Shown piece after piece: positions 17,804-25,454 of a DNA stretch of 64,000 bases. The position numbers were made by a program, and so were the translations under genes. The DNA comes from Sphingomonas naasensis (GTDB lineage Bacteria; Pseudomonadota; Alphaproteobacteria; Sphingomonadales; Sphingomonadaceae): the NCBI RefSeq assembly GCF_004792695.1, contig NZ_SRXU01000005.1, positions 124,001-188,000 on the forward strand, written 5' to 3'. The notes under the pieces were generated by a model. It made no database searches, was not told the origin of the DNA, and saw only the letters and a program-made list of their open reading frames with translations. Positions within the stretch are counted from its first letter, which is position 1. Each line of letters begins with the position of its first letter.

Positions 17804-18514
17804 TTAGATCGCGGTGGTCAGTTCGACCGTCACCTTGTCGGTGTAGTTGCCCGAGATCAGGGCCTTCTGCGGCTTCGGCGCCGTGATCGTCATGTTGAAC
17901 GCCGACTTCCAGGCGCCGCCGGTCAGGCTGTCGGAGCCTTCGCCGGTGCTGACGTCCAGAAGGCGGCCGCTCTGCGAACCCGAACCGCTGGTGCTGGCAG
18001 TGCCCAGCCAGACGGCAGTGACGCTGTACGGGATCTTGTTCGTGAAATCGGCCGAGTTGAAGCCGTCGGTCGAGTCACTGACGAGGCCGTCCGAACCATT
18101 GGTCTTGGTGATGGTGACCGTGTTGTTGGCATTGCAGCCCGCCGTCGTGGTGGTGACGTTGGCAACTGCGGCCGAACGCATGTCGAACGCGTCGTTGAGG
18201 CTGGTGTTCGACTGGTTGTTCACACCGAGCACACCGAAGTTGAGCTGGTGGTTCGAGGTCTGACCCTGCGAGTAGAACGAGCAATCCTTCTGGACCTCGC
18301 CCGAGATGTCCCAGCTGTGCGAGACGGTCGGGCTGGCAGCTTCGAAATTGCCGGTGTTGAGGCCGAACTGGCCGTAGCCCGGGCCGCCGCCGAGAGCGAC
18401 CTGGCCTGCGAGCTGGAGCGCGCTGACGTTGCCCGAATAGGCAATGTCGTTAGCCTGCGCGATACCGGCGGTCGAGAGCAGCGCAACAGTGGCTGCCGAG
18501 AGAAGCTTCTTCAT
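17804..18514 (-). CDS. Major fimbrial subunit (pilin)
   Basis: 236 residues: a signal peptide (LLSAATVALLSTAGIAQA), then a Gly/Ser/Thr/Asn-rich beta protein with two Cys (KDCSFYSQG, AGCNANNT) and a final strand GNYTDKVTVELTTAI resembling the last strand of chaperone-usher pilins and spore coat U-type proteins. Its base composition is lower in GC than the neighbours and codon choice is biased to AAC/ACC/GGC, as expected for an abundant structural protein. It has its own promoter (18580-18608) and its own terminator, then the chaperone, usher and adhesin genes. Major-subunit status is inferred from that arrangement. Confidence 0.82.
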   Translation of the reverse strand: MKKLLSAATVALLSTAGIAQANDIAYSGNVSALQLAGQVALGGGPGYGQFGLNTGNFEAASPTVSHSWDISGEVQKDCSFYSQGQTSNHQLNFGVLGVNNQSNTSLNDAFDMRSAAVANVTTTTAGCNANNTVTITKTNGSDGLVSDSTDGFNSADFTNKIPYSVTAVWLGTASTSGSGSQSGRLLDVSTGEGSDSLTGGAWKSAFNMTITAPKPQKALISGNYTDKVTVELTTAI

Positions 18515-18579
18515 GTGAAATCCCCACTTCTGGTTCGGCGCCCCCCGGCGTTATTGCCGAGTCGATCACCGAGGTTGGC

Positions 18580-18608
18580 ATTTTAACAAGCAAAAACAAA
18601 GTATTCAA
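18580..18608 (-). promoter_or_regulatory. Sigma-70-like promoter of the major pilin gene
   Basis: Read on the minus strand: TTGAAT (18608-18603), a 17-base spacer, then TAAAAT (18585-18580). This would start transcription near 18573, giving a leader of about 58 bases to the pilin ATG. The spacing and the AT-rich surroundings make it the best-looking promoter in the window. It was found by eye only. Confidence 0.6.
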
Positions 18609-18733
18609 TGAATATTAAGCTTGCTTGACCATTATTGCCCCGATGACGACGCAATAATGATTTCGTTCGTCAGAATTGATTCAAATCAATAACCGACATA
18701 TATGCGACCCATTACTTATAGTTATTGTATTTA

Positions 18734-19300
18734 TCAGTTTGGTGCGATCGTTATTTCGATCACTTCGCCATAGTGTCCTGCCAATAGGCCGGCTTCACTC
18801 GTGACGTTTTCCAAGCTGAGCTTGAGGAGAAGTCCATCCATGGCGATCCCGCCATTGCTGGAAATGGCCTGGCCGCCGCGGAGCATGCGCCCCTCGAATA
18901 CCCGGGAGATCATCTCCGGGGTCGGGCGACGCACAGGAAGCTGAACATCCAGACTATAGGGAACCGAACCGGCATAAACGCCCTGGCCATTCGGCAGCTC
19001 GGAATGCGCCAACGCGCCGTTCTGCGCCTTGATCTGCATCGTGAACGGTACGTTGCAATCCAGCTGGATGCGCTGCTGCACGCCTTGATTGCCCGTAGTT
19101 CCGATACGCCCGAAATCAGTGGCCGCGATCGTCCCCATCTGGCAGCGCTGGGCAATGCTGCCCTGAACCGCGATGTCTACCGATTTCACATTGGCGATTT
19201 CCTGCGCAGTAGCCGGCGTGGCCGCAAGACCGACAAGGACCGCGGCACCGATCGCCGCTCCGGCGATACGGGCACGAACCCCATGGTGGGCTCGACGCAT
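18734..19300 (-). CDS. Second pilin-like secreted subunit (spore coat U type)
   Basis: About 188 residues from ATG 19300, with a long signal region (ARIAGAAIGAAVLVGLAATPATAQ). The mature chain has two Cys (QRCQMGTIA, QLDCNVPF) and the strand pattern of spore coat U / chaperone-usher subunits, ending GHYGEVIEITIAPN. It is upstream of the major pilin on the same strand with a 219-base AT-rich gap, and probably encodes an alternative or initiating subunit. The frame is open up to 19471, so the start is uncertain: no strong ribosome binding site precedes 19300, and a start further upstream would add up to 57 residues before the signal sequence. Confidence 0.7.
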   Translation of the reverse strand: MRRAHHGVRARIAGAAIGAAVLVGLAATPATAQEIANVKSVDIAVQGSIAQRCQMGTIAATDFGRIGTTGNQGVQQRIQLDCNVPFTMQIKAQNGALAHSELPNGQGVYAGSVPYSLDVQLPVRRPTPEMISRVFEGRMLRGGQAISSNGGIAMDGLLLKLSLENVTSEAGLLAGHYGEVIEITIAPN

Positions 19301-19837
19301 GAAGCTGTCTGGAAACGATCGCCGAGCGCCCTCGGGCACGGCATCGACATTATCCGCCGTCGCATCCGCAATACGGATCGCCTGCGCGGCCGACAGGGCA
19401 CGCAAACGCTCGTTTTGCAGATGGCGCGGGCGGCTCCCCCCGGAGCACATACCCTCAACTCCCCGTCCCATCGTTAAGTCTTTAATAAGATTTTAACGGG
19501 TACGGAGTCGATGGAATTAAGTGGTTAACTCGTCCCGGATGCGGACGTTCCGGGGCTTATTGTTTATTAACAAGGACTTATGGCGCGAAAAAAATGCGCC
19601 CGGCTGCGCCTTGAACGTCAAAAAGCGGCCTCGGAGCGCCCGTTGGGGACGGCCTGCCACGCTGCGACTCGGCGTCTCGTCGAGTCCCGTTAACGCTTCA
19701 CCGCAGGGGGTGAGCCTTTTCGGAACAGCAGCTTCGCGCCTTGCGTTGACATATTCTTAGATCATTAACCTTGCGTATCAATCATATTTTCAACGGGACA
19801 TGAGATCAGGCCTGATCAGTCAGCAACGGGTGTTACG
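19301..19837. other. 537-bp divergent intergenic region of the fimbrial locus
   Basis: It lies between two divergently transcribed pilin-like genes. It is AT-rich at 19470-19580 and 19740-19800, unlike the flanking genes. It holds a GGCGC/GCGCC hairpin around a run of seven A (19582-19600), an isolated TTGACA at 19746-19751 without a convincing -10 partner, and a perfect 14-bp palindrome at 19804-19817. No convincing protein gene is seen unless the minus-strand pilin-like gene starts further upstream than annotated (its frame is open to 19471). Confidence 0.6.
19804..19817. promoter_or_regulatory. Perfect 14-bp palindrome upstream of a pilin-like gene
   Basis: GATCAGGCCTGATC is fully self-complementary and ends 20 bases before the ATG at 19838. 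Its position in the leader makes it a candidate operator for a dimeric regulator. A chance palindrome is possible. Confidence 0.35.
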
Positions 19838-20257
19838 ATGCCGATCAGATCTCTCCCCAAAATCACCGCGGGGCTCCTGCTGCTGTGCGGGTCCGCCGCA
19901 AGCGCCGAATCCAGCGGTACTGCAACTTTCACGCTGAGCCTCACTGTGCCGCGCGTCTGCACCGTGAGCCATCAGTCCGCGATCAGTCAGGCAGGCACCG
20001 GCTTTCGGCTCGGCGAATTGCGCGAATATTGTAACGTGGCCGGCGGCTACGCGCTTGTTGTCAACTACGCCCCCGGCTCCATGAAGGGCGCCGTGGTTGC
20101 GGTTGGCGAAGAGCGCGTCGTTCTCGACGGCTCCGGCCGCGCGATTGTCAGCCAGAGCCCGGGCCCGCGAATCCGCGCCCGCGAAGTGTTCGCCGAGCCG
20201 GGCGCCGCCGGCTTCGATACCGATCACCTCGAATTCGCCCTTGAGGCCACTTCGTGA
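19838..20257 (+). CDS. Small secreted pilin-like protein of the fimbrial locus
   Basis: 139 residues with a signal peptide (KITAGLLLLCGSAASA). The mature part opens with TATFTLSLTVPRVCTVSH and includes a second Cys (LREYCNVAGG), a two-cysteine beta pattern resembling the first half of spore coat U-type pilin domains. The C-terminal strand DHLEFALEATS is compatible with a subunit. It is transcribed away from the other subunits, and the 14-bp palindrome sits in its leader. I do not recognise a named family; a minor subunit or a pilus anchor is my inference from neighbours and length. Confidence 0.65.
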   Translation: MPIRSLPKITAGLLLLCGSAASAESSGTATFTLSLTVPRVCTVSHQSAISQAGTGFRLGELREYCNVAGGYALVVNYAPGSMKGAVVAVGEERVVLDGSGRAIVSQSPGPRIRAREVFAEPGAAGFDTDHLEFALEATS

Positions 20258-20362
20258 ACGCCGGCCGGGCGCGACGCAGGCTCTGCGCCGCTGTCCCGGA
20301 TTGGAGCGCATCCGGATCGAAATCCATTTGCGCCGGTTTCCGAACGCCCCTTAGTTGGACGG

Positions 20363-20668
20363 ATGGAAACCCCGGTCGACTCCGAAGGCCTTGGTGAGGT
20401 CGTCGATACGCTCATCGAAGCGCAGGCGCTTCTCGCATCGTCGATCTATGTCGATCTCGTGAACCTCGGCCTGCTCGATGCCGGCGCCGCGGCGCGGCGG
20501 CTTCATGCGCTCAGCGATATCGCGGCGAGCCCGTTGCATCGCCATCCCGATGTCGCCAGCGCCCTCGGCGAGCGCATCCGCAGCTATGCCGATGGTTTCG
20601 ATCGGGCGCACCGCGAAGGCGGGCACGCGCCGGTTCAGCTGCGGGTGGTGCGCGGCGGCAAAGCCTGA
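20363..20668 (+). CDS. Small helical cytoplasmic protein, function unknown
   Basis: 101 residues, no signal peptide, mostly helical and Ala/Leu-rich (VDTLIEAQALLASSIYVDLV, GAAARRLHALSDIA, ALGERIRSYADGF). It is not recognised. It lies 105 bases after the small pilin-like gene on the same strand and converges with the OmpR-type regulator gene, leaving a three-base gap between stops. It could be a regulator partner of the fimbrial locus, but nothing in the sequence shows that. Confidence 0.6.
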   Translation: METPVDSEGLGEVVDTLIEAQALLASSIYVDLVNLGLLDAGAAARRLHALSDIAASPLHRHPDVASALGERIRSYADGFDRAHREGGHAPVQLRVVRGGKA

Positions 20669-20671
20669 ATG

Positions 20672-21274
20672 TCAGGCGCGGTGCCGGCCGGCCTCCGCGT
20701 TCAGCTGCTCGTCCCCGCGCGACCGGTGCCGGCATAGCTCGGGCTTGAGCGCCCAGCCCTGGCCGCGGATCGACTGGATGAAGTCGCGGCCTCCGCTGGC
20801 GAGCTTGAGCTTCTGCCGCAGGTTGGAGACGAAGACGTCGATCGTCCCGATCGTCGCCTGCTCGCTGCCCGTATAGAGCGCACGGTGAATGTTGCTGCGC
20901 GAGACCGGCTGCGGCATCGCCTGCCAGAGCAGATCGAGCACGTGCTTCTCCGATTCGGTGAGCCCCACTTGCCTGCGCCCGACGCGATACTGATTGTCTT
21001 CCTCGCGATAGACGAGCGAATTGAGATAGTCGTTGCGGCCGTCGCGCGGCCTCCCGCCCTTCTCCAGCGCCGAAAGGACGAGGCCGACGAGTTCGTCACG
21101 ATGCGAATCGAGCACCGCCTGCAACGCCGGCGCCTGATCCTCGCCTTCGCCCTGCGCCAGCCCCGAGGCGTGCCGGACGAGTTCGAGCGCATCGTCGACC
21201 GAGCGTCGGCTCTCGAGCAGCCGTGCCTCGGCATCTCGCAGGAGCTTCGCCAGGGAGTCATTACCAATGGGCAC
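20672..21274 (-). CDS. OmpR/PhoB-type DNA-binding protein lacking a receiver domain
   Basis: 200 residues. Residues 1-95 are helical and acidic (LAKLLRDAEARLLESRR, VDDALELVRHASGLAQ) and do not look like a receiver: there is no phosphoacceptor Asp context. Residues about 98-180 form a winged helix: VGRRQVGLTESEKHVLDLLW, SRSNIHRALYTG, GTIDVFVSNLRQKLK and IQSIRGQGWALK, as in the transcriptional regulatory protein C-terminal domain. The start is GTG 21274 with no strong ribosome binding site. Its position at the end of the fimbrial locus suggests it controls it. The input signal is unknown; the N-terminal part may bind a partner protein. Confidence 0.8.
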   Translation of the reverse strand: MPIGNDSLAKLLRDAEARLLESRRSVDDALELVRHASGLAQGEGEDQAPALQAVLDSHRDELVGLVLSALEKGGRPRDGRNDYLNSLVYREEDNQYRVGRRQVGLTESEKHVLDLLWQAMPQPVSRSNIHRALYTGSEQATIGTIDVFVSNLRQKLKLASGGRDFIQSIRGQGWALKPELCRHRSRGDEQLNAEAGRHRA

Positions 21275-21753
21275 AGGTACGCAATCCCAAACTTCGCTTG
21301 GTTCAGCGGGTTACGACTCAATGGACCAATGTGCTGCCGAACAAAGGCGCGCGCCATAGGGAGCGACCCTGATACAAATTTGATTCAGACCCCACTGCTC
21401 GCGGGAAGATCAGCGCATCAATTCCATATCATCTATCGTTATTACGATCGAGCATGAAACGAAATTCTGCAAGCATATAAATAATTAACAAGATATCTCT
21501 AATATAATTAATTATTAAATAACTATAGCTTTCGGGGGATTTTCCCCGTGCCGGAAATCAATACGCAGCGGTCTCGCGCTCAACGCACGATACGGCGCTT
21601 AGCGCGGATTTGTAGCAAACCCGCCGCGGGAAATCGCAGCTTTGCCCGCTCCCGCGCCAGCCTGCACCGGCTTGCCTCGCCATGCGCGCATCCGGCAGAT
21701 TCCCGAGGCCGCGCCGCCTTGCCCCATAGCGTGTCGAGGCGTAGCGCTCGGGC
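21275..21753. other. 479-bp intergenic region with an extreme AT-rich core
   Basis: It separates the OmpR-type gene (minus strand) from the peptidase gene (plus strand). Positions 21464-21530 are almost entirely A/T, including AATTAATTATTAAATAA, in a genome segment that is otherwise GC-rich. A CGGGG-GATTTT-CCCCG hairpin follows at 21533-21548. No protein gene is supported. It probably contains the regulator promoter and binding sites for a nucleoid or silencing protein. Confidence 0.55.
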
Positions 21754-23160
21754 ATGACCGACTCCACTGCCGCACTCGCCTATGTCGAGGCTCATATCGA
21801 CGACAGCCTCGATCGCCTGTTCGCGCTGATGCGCGTTCCGTCGATCTCCACCGATCCCGCCTATGCCCAACAATGCCAGGCAGCTGCCCGTCAGCTCGCC
21901 GACGAGCTCACCGCGCTCGGTTTCTCGGCACGGGTCGCGCCGACGCCGGGTCACCCCATGGTCGTCGCGCACCATGACGGCGATGGACCCCATGTGCTGT
22001 TCTACGGCCATTACGACGTTCAGCCGGTCGACCCGCTCGAGCTGTGGAAGCGCGATCCGTTCGATCCGGTGCTCGAGACGCGGAGCGACGGCACCCGCGC
22101 GATCGTCGGCCGCGGCGCCTCGGACGACAAGGGCCAGTTGCGCACCTTCATCGAGGCCTGCCGCGCGTGGAAGGCGACTGCCGGCAGGCTGCCGGTCCGC
22201 GTGACCATCCTGTTCGAAGGCGAGGAGGAATCCGGATCCGAGAGCCTCGAGCCCTTCCTTCATGCCAATGCCGACGAGCTCAAGGCCGATTTCGCGCTGA
22301 TCTGCGACACCTCGATGTGGGATACCGCGACGCCCGGGCTCACCATCGGCCTGCGTGGAATGGCCGGCGGGCAGGTGACGGTGCGTGGGCCTTCGCGCGA
22401 TCTCCATTCGGGCCTGTATGGCGGCCCGGCGCGCAATCCGATCCAGGTGCTGACCGGCATCCTCGCGGATCTCAAGGACGACGCGGGTCATGTCACGCTT
22501 GCCGGCTTCTATGACGGCGTCCATCCGCTGAGCGCCGATGTCGAGGCGAGCTGGAACGCGCTCGGCTTCGACGCCCGGCAGTTCCTCGGCGATGTCGGCC
22601 TCAGCGTGCCTGCCGGCGAGGCGGGAGTCGGCGTGCTCGAGCAGAGCTGGGCGCGGCCCACCGCCGAGATCAACGGCATCTGGGGCGGCTATACCGGCGA
22701 AGGCTTCAAGACCGTCATCCCCGCCGAGGTGCATGCCAAGGTCAGCTTCCGGCTAGTCGGCGATCAGGATCCCGATCAGGTCTGGGCGGCGTTCGAGGAC
22801 CATGTCCGTTCGCGCCTTCCCGCCGACTGTGCCGCGGAGTTCAAGGTCCGCGGCGGCTCGCGCGCGATCAGCCTCGCCAGCGACAGCCCGCCGCTCGCGG
22901 CGACGCGCGCGGCGCTCGACGCCGAATGGGGCAAGTCGGCGCTGCTCGCCAGCGGCGGCTCGATCCCCGTGGTCAATTCGATCCGCTCGATCCTCGGCAT
23001 GGACAGCGTCATGGTCGGCTTCGCGCTCAACGACGACAATATCCACTCGCCCAACGAGAAGTACGACCTCAACAGCTTCCACAAGGGCATCCGTTCATGG
23101 GTGCGCATTCTCGAACAGCTGGGAGCGATGGCGAACGCGCGCGAGACCGCAACCGTCTGA
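21754..23160 (+). CDS. M20-family dipeptidase / carboxypeptidase
   Basis: 468 residues, cytoplasmic (no signal peptide). The M20 metallopeptidase family uses two zinc ions to hydrolyse dipeptides or N-acyl amino acids. The ligands are visible: His86 in FYGHYDVQP, Asp124/125 in GASDDKGQ, the catalytic Glu cluster in FEGEEESGSES (around 155-160), Asp in CDTSMWD and a late His in DDNIHSPNEKYD. The dimerisation (lid) domain lies between, with GPSRDLHSGLYGG. The sequence fits the carnosinase/cytosolic dipeptidase-like subgroup. It stands alone on a short transcript, with the PdeM-like gene about 50 bases downstream. Confidence 0.92.
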   Translation: MTDSTAALAYVEAHIDDSLDRLFALMRVPSISTDPAYAQQCQAAARQLADELTALGFSARVAPTPGHPMVVAHHDGDGPHVLFYGHYDVQPVDPLELWKRDPFDPVLETRSDGTRAIVGRGASDDKGQLRTFIEACRAWKATAGRLPVRVTILFEGEEESGSESLEPFLHANADELKADFALICDTSMWDTATPGLTIGLRGMAGGQVTVRGPSRDLHSGLYGGPARNPIQVLTGILADLKDDAGHVTLAGFYDGVHPLSADVEASWNALGFDARQFLGDVGLSVPAGEAGVGVLEQSWARPTAEINGIWGGYTGEGFKTVIPAEVHAKVSFRLVGDQDPDQVWAAFEDHVRSRLPADCAAEFKVRGGSRAISLASDSPPLAATRAALDAEWGKSALLASGGSIPVVNSIRSILGMDSVMVGFALNDDNIHSPNEKYDLNSFHKGIRSWVRILEQLGAMANARETATV

Positions 23161-23208
23161 GCACCTGCGGAGTTGACAGCACCCGTGCGTCGGCCGGATA
23201 GGCGGGGC

Positions 23209-23871
23209 ATGGTTCCCCTTTCGTTCGGCGGTCACGAGTTCCAGGCACTCGCCGAGGGCGCGCTCTACTGGCCCGCCCGGTCGGCGCTGCTCGTCGCCGA
23301 TCTGCACTTCGAAAAGGGCAGCTGGTTCGCGAGCAATGGCCAGATGCTGCCGCCCTATGATTCGCTGGCCACGCTCACGGCGATCGCGGCGCTGGCCGAT
23401 CGCACCGGCGCGCGCGAGCTATGGTGCCTCGGCGACAGCTTCCACGATTCGGCGGGCTGCGAGCGGCTGCCCGCCGACGCGCGCGCGTTGCTGACCGCGC
23501 TGACCGGGCGGCTCGACTGGCGCTGGATCACCGGCAATCACGATGCGCTGCTGGTCGATCATTGCGGCGGCACGATCGTCGAGGAAGCCGAAGTCGACGG
23601 GCTGGTGCTGCGCCACGAGGCCGAGCCCGGCGATCCGCGCGCCGAGCTCTCGGGACATTTCCACCCCAAGCTCCGGATCAACATGCGCGGACGCCAGGTG
23701 TCGCGCCGCTGCTTCGTCGCCACTGCGCGCAAGCTGATCCTGCCCGCTTTCGGCTCGCTCACCGGCGGGCTCGACGCGCACCATCCCGAGATCGTCCGCG
23801 CGGTCGGCCGCGGCGCGCACGCGCTCGTCGCGCTCGAGGACCGGCTGCTGCGCTTCCCGCTCGCCGCCTGA
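23209..23871 (+). CDS. pdeM: Calcineurin-like phosphoesterase, PdeM type
   Basis: 220 residues. Metallophosphoesterase motifs are ADLHFEKGS (DxH), CLGDSFHD (GD), ITGNHDALL (GNHD) and SGHFHPKLRI (GHxH). The layout matches the ligase-associated DNA damage response endonuclease PdeM, which in many bacteria sits with an Lhr-type helicase, a DNA ligase and an exonuclease. None of those partners is within this window. ATG 23209 is chosen; the frame is open to 23173, but that codon is TTG. A TTGACA at 23173-23178 with GATAGG 18 bases further suggests transcription starts at or near the ATG. Confidence 0.8.
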   Translation: MVPLSFGGHEFQALAEGALYWPARSALLVADLHFEKGSWFASNGQMLPPYDSLATLTAIAALADRTGARELWCLGDSFHDSAGCERLPADARALLTALTGRLDWRWITGNHDALLVDHCGGTIVEEAEVDGLVLRHEAEPGDPRAELSGHFHPKLRINMRGRQVSRRCFVATARKLILPAFGSLTGGLDAHHPEIVRAVGRGAHALVALEDRLLRFPLAA

Positions 23872-23874
23872 ATC

Positions 23875-24564
23875 CTAACGGCGGATCGTTCCCGTGCAGG
23901 TCATCGGGCCTGGCCCGCGCAAGATACATTCGGGCTTGCCGGTGATGCTGATCGCGCCGCTGCCCAGCGCCGATGCCCGCGCGGTGTAGCGCACGTTGAC
24001 GCCGATATTGCCGCTGCCGTCGGAGGTGACATCCGCGTCGCCGGCGGTCAGCGCCCCCGCATCGATCGATCCGGTGCCATAAGTGCGCATCCGCGTTCGC
24101 GCCGCGCTGCCCGCGAGCGTGATCGCGCCGGTTCCGGTCAGGTTGACGAGCAGATCATCGGCGCGCACCGCCCGCACGTCGAGCACGCCGGCACCACTGA
24201 GCACCAGCTCGACGCGGCCGCCGCGCATCTCCGCCACCGTCACCCGGGCGCCGCCGTTGAGAGTCACCGCGCGAAGCGACGGCACCGATACGCGCAATCG
24301 CGGCATCGAGGCCTGTCCGGCGGGATTGCGCCAGGCGAGCGGTCCGGCGCTCACCACCAGCGTGTCGCCATTGGTCCGTACCGTGACCTGATCGAGCGCC
24401 ACCCGGGCACCGCTCGCCACCGCGCGCGGCGGCCCGGCGACCACCTCGAGCTCGAAGGGGCCGTCGACGCGGATCCGATCAAAGCTCGAGACCATGAAGC
24501 TGCGCTCTTCGACGGGCGCCGCGGCGTTGAGCAGGAGAAGCGGAGCGAGGAGCAGCGATCGCAT
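23875..24564 (-). CDS. Secreted GIN-domain (DUF2807) protein
   Basis: 229 residues with a short signal peptide (LLLAPLLLLNAAAP). The rest is a right-handed beta-solenoid-like repeat typical of the putative auto-transporter adhesin head GIN domain: FDRIRVDGPFELEVV at the start, then repeating strands with LNGGARV, LSGAGVL, LTGTGAI, GTGSID, GSGNIG and GSGAIS turns. Two Cys near the C-terminus (KPECILRG, MTCTG) could form a disulfide. It lies 38 bases downstream of a second GIN-domain gene on the same strand, so the two are likely cotranscribed. The role of the domain in Proteobacteria is not established. Confidence 0.8.
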   Translation of the reverse strand: MRSLLLAPLLLLNAAAPVEERSFMVSSFDRIRVDGPFELEVVAGPPRAVASGARVALDQVTVRTNGDTLVVSAGPLAWRNPAGQASMPRLRVSVPSLRAVTLNGGARVTVAEMRGGRVELVLSGAGVLDVRAVRADDLLVNLTGTGAITLAGSAARTRMRTYGTGSIDAGALTAGDADVTSDGSGNIGVNVRYTARASALGSGAISITGKPECILRGPGPMTCTGTIRR

Positions 24565-24602
24565 CGCGCGATTGTCCGCCCCCGCGCCGCTTCAGACAAG
24601 CC

Positions 24603-25340
24603 CTAGATGCAGCGCGCCTCGCCCGAGCCGACCGCGCTCACCGTGCATTTGGCGCCACCGCCGAGCTCGGCATCGCCCGATCCGACGATCGAGACCGACG
24701 CCGGCCCCTTCACCGTGCCGCGGACATTGCCCGAACCGGCGATCGAGACCTCGGCATTTGCCGCGGTCAGCCGCGCCGCCTCGATGTCACCCGAACCGGC
24801 GATCGAGGCCGAGAGCTTGGTGGTGGTGCCGGCGACGTTGAGGTCGCCCGAGCCGGCGATCGAGAGATCGGCGGCGTTGGCGCGCAGATCGGCGATGTTG
24901 AGGTTGCCCGAGCCCGTGATCACGCCCGTGAAATCGCCCTCGCCACGCTCGACGCCCATGTCGCCCGAGCCGGAGACCGCCGCGGCGGTGAGCTTGGGCA
25001 TCACGACATGGATGCGCGCGCCATGGTCGCTGTTGAACCAGCGGTCCTTCGATTCCTTGCGCCCGACGCGCAGCGAACCGTCGACGACGCGGATGTCGAG
25101 CTGATCGAGCACCTTGGGATCGCCCTCGGCGGTCACCGCGAAGTTGGCGCCGGTCTTCACCTCGACATCGTCGGGGCCGCGAAGCTCGACGCCGGTGAAG
25201 CCGGTCGCCGCGAAGCTGCGCGTCCCGCCCGCACCGCTGGCCTGCGCCGCCTGGCCTTGACCCTGGCCCTGGCCCTCTTTCTCCCAGTTCGACTGGCATG
25301 CGGCCAGCGGCAGCAACGCGAGGATCAGCAACATACGCAT
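24603..25340 (-). CDS. GIN-domain (DUF2807) lipoprotein
   Basis: 245 residues. A lipobox (LPLAAC) ends the signal peptide, so Cys15 is probably lipidated. A Gly/Gln-rich linker (EGQGQGQGQAAQ) leads to the GIN domain: FTGVELRGPDDVEV, then regularly spaced turns GSGDMG, GSGNLN, GSGDLN, GSGDIE, GSGNVR, GSGDAE and GSGEAR, one per strand pair. The C-terminal KCTVSA...ARC pair probably forms a disulfide. ATG 25340 is chosen because it has an upstream GAGAAGGGA; the frame is open to 25379. It is upstream of the second GIN gene. It is likely an envelope-attached structural or binding protein. Confidence 0.83.
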   Translation of the reverse strand: MRMLLILALLPLAACQSNWEKEGQGQGQGQAAQASGAGGTRSFAATGFTGVELRGPDDVEVKTGANFAVTAEGDPKVLDQLDIRVVDGSLRVGRKESKDRWFNSDHGARIHVVMPKLTAAAVSGSGDMGVERGEGDFTGVITGSGNLNIADLRANAADLSIAGSGDLNVAGTTTKLSASIAGSGDIEAARLTAANAEVSIAGSGNVRGTVKGPASVSIVGSGDAELGGGAKCTVSAVGSGEARCI

Positions 25341-25395
25341 TCCCTTCTCCCAAACTCGTGTGTTGTGCATGCAATACACCAGAAGTCCTGCAAGG

Positions 25396-25426
25396 AAAAG
25401 GGGCGGCCGTTGCCGGTCCGCCCCTT
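25396..25426 (-). terminator. Rho-independent terminator after carD
   Basis: On the minus strand AAGGGGCGG pairs with CCGCCCCTT (25426-25418 with 25406-25398) over an 11-base loop, followed by TTTTCCTT. It lies about 30 bases beyond the carD stop and before the GIN-domain gene of the same strand. Confidence 0.7.
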
Positions 25427-25454
25427 CGCGAAAGTCAGCCGATCTGCGCGTGCG

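Noticed and set aside
20363..20668. Calling the 101-residue protein an anti-sigma or toxin
   Set aside because: No motif supports it; left as unknown.
21464..21530. An origin of replication or phage attachment site in the AT-rich core
   Set aside because: No DnaA boxes, iterons, integrase or tRNA seen. A regulatory role is simpler.
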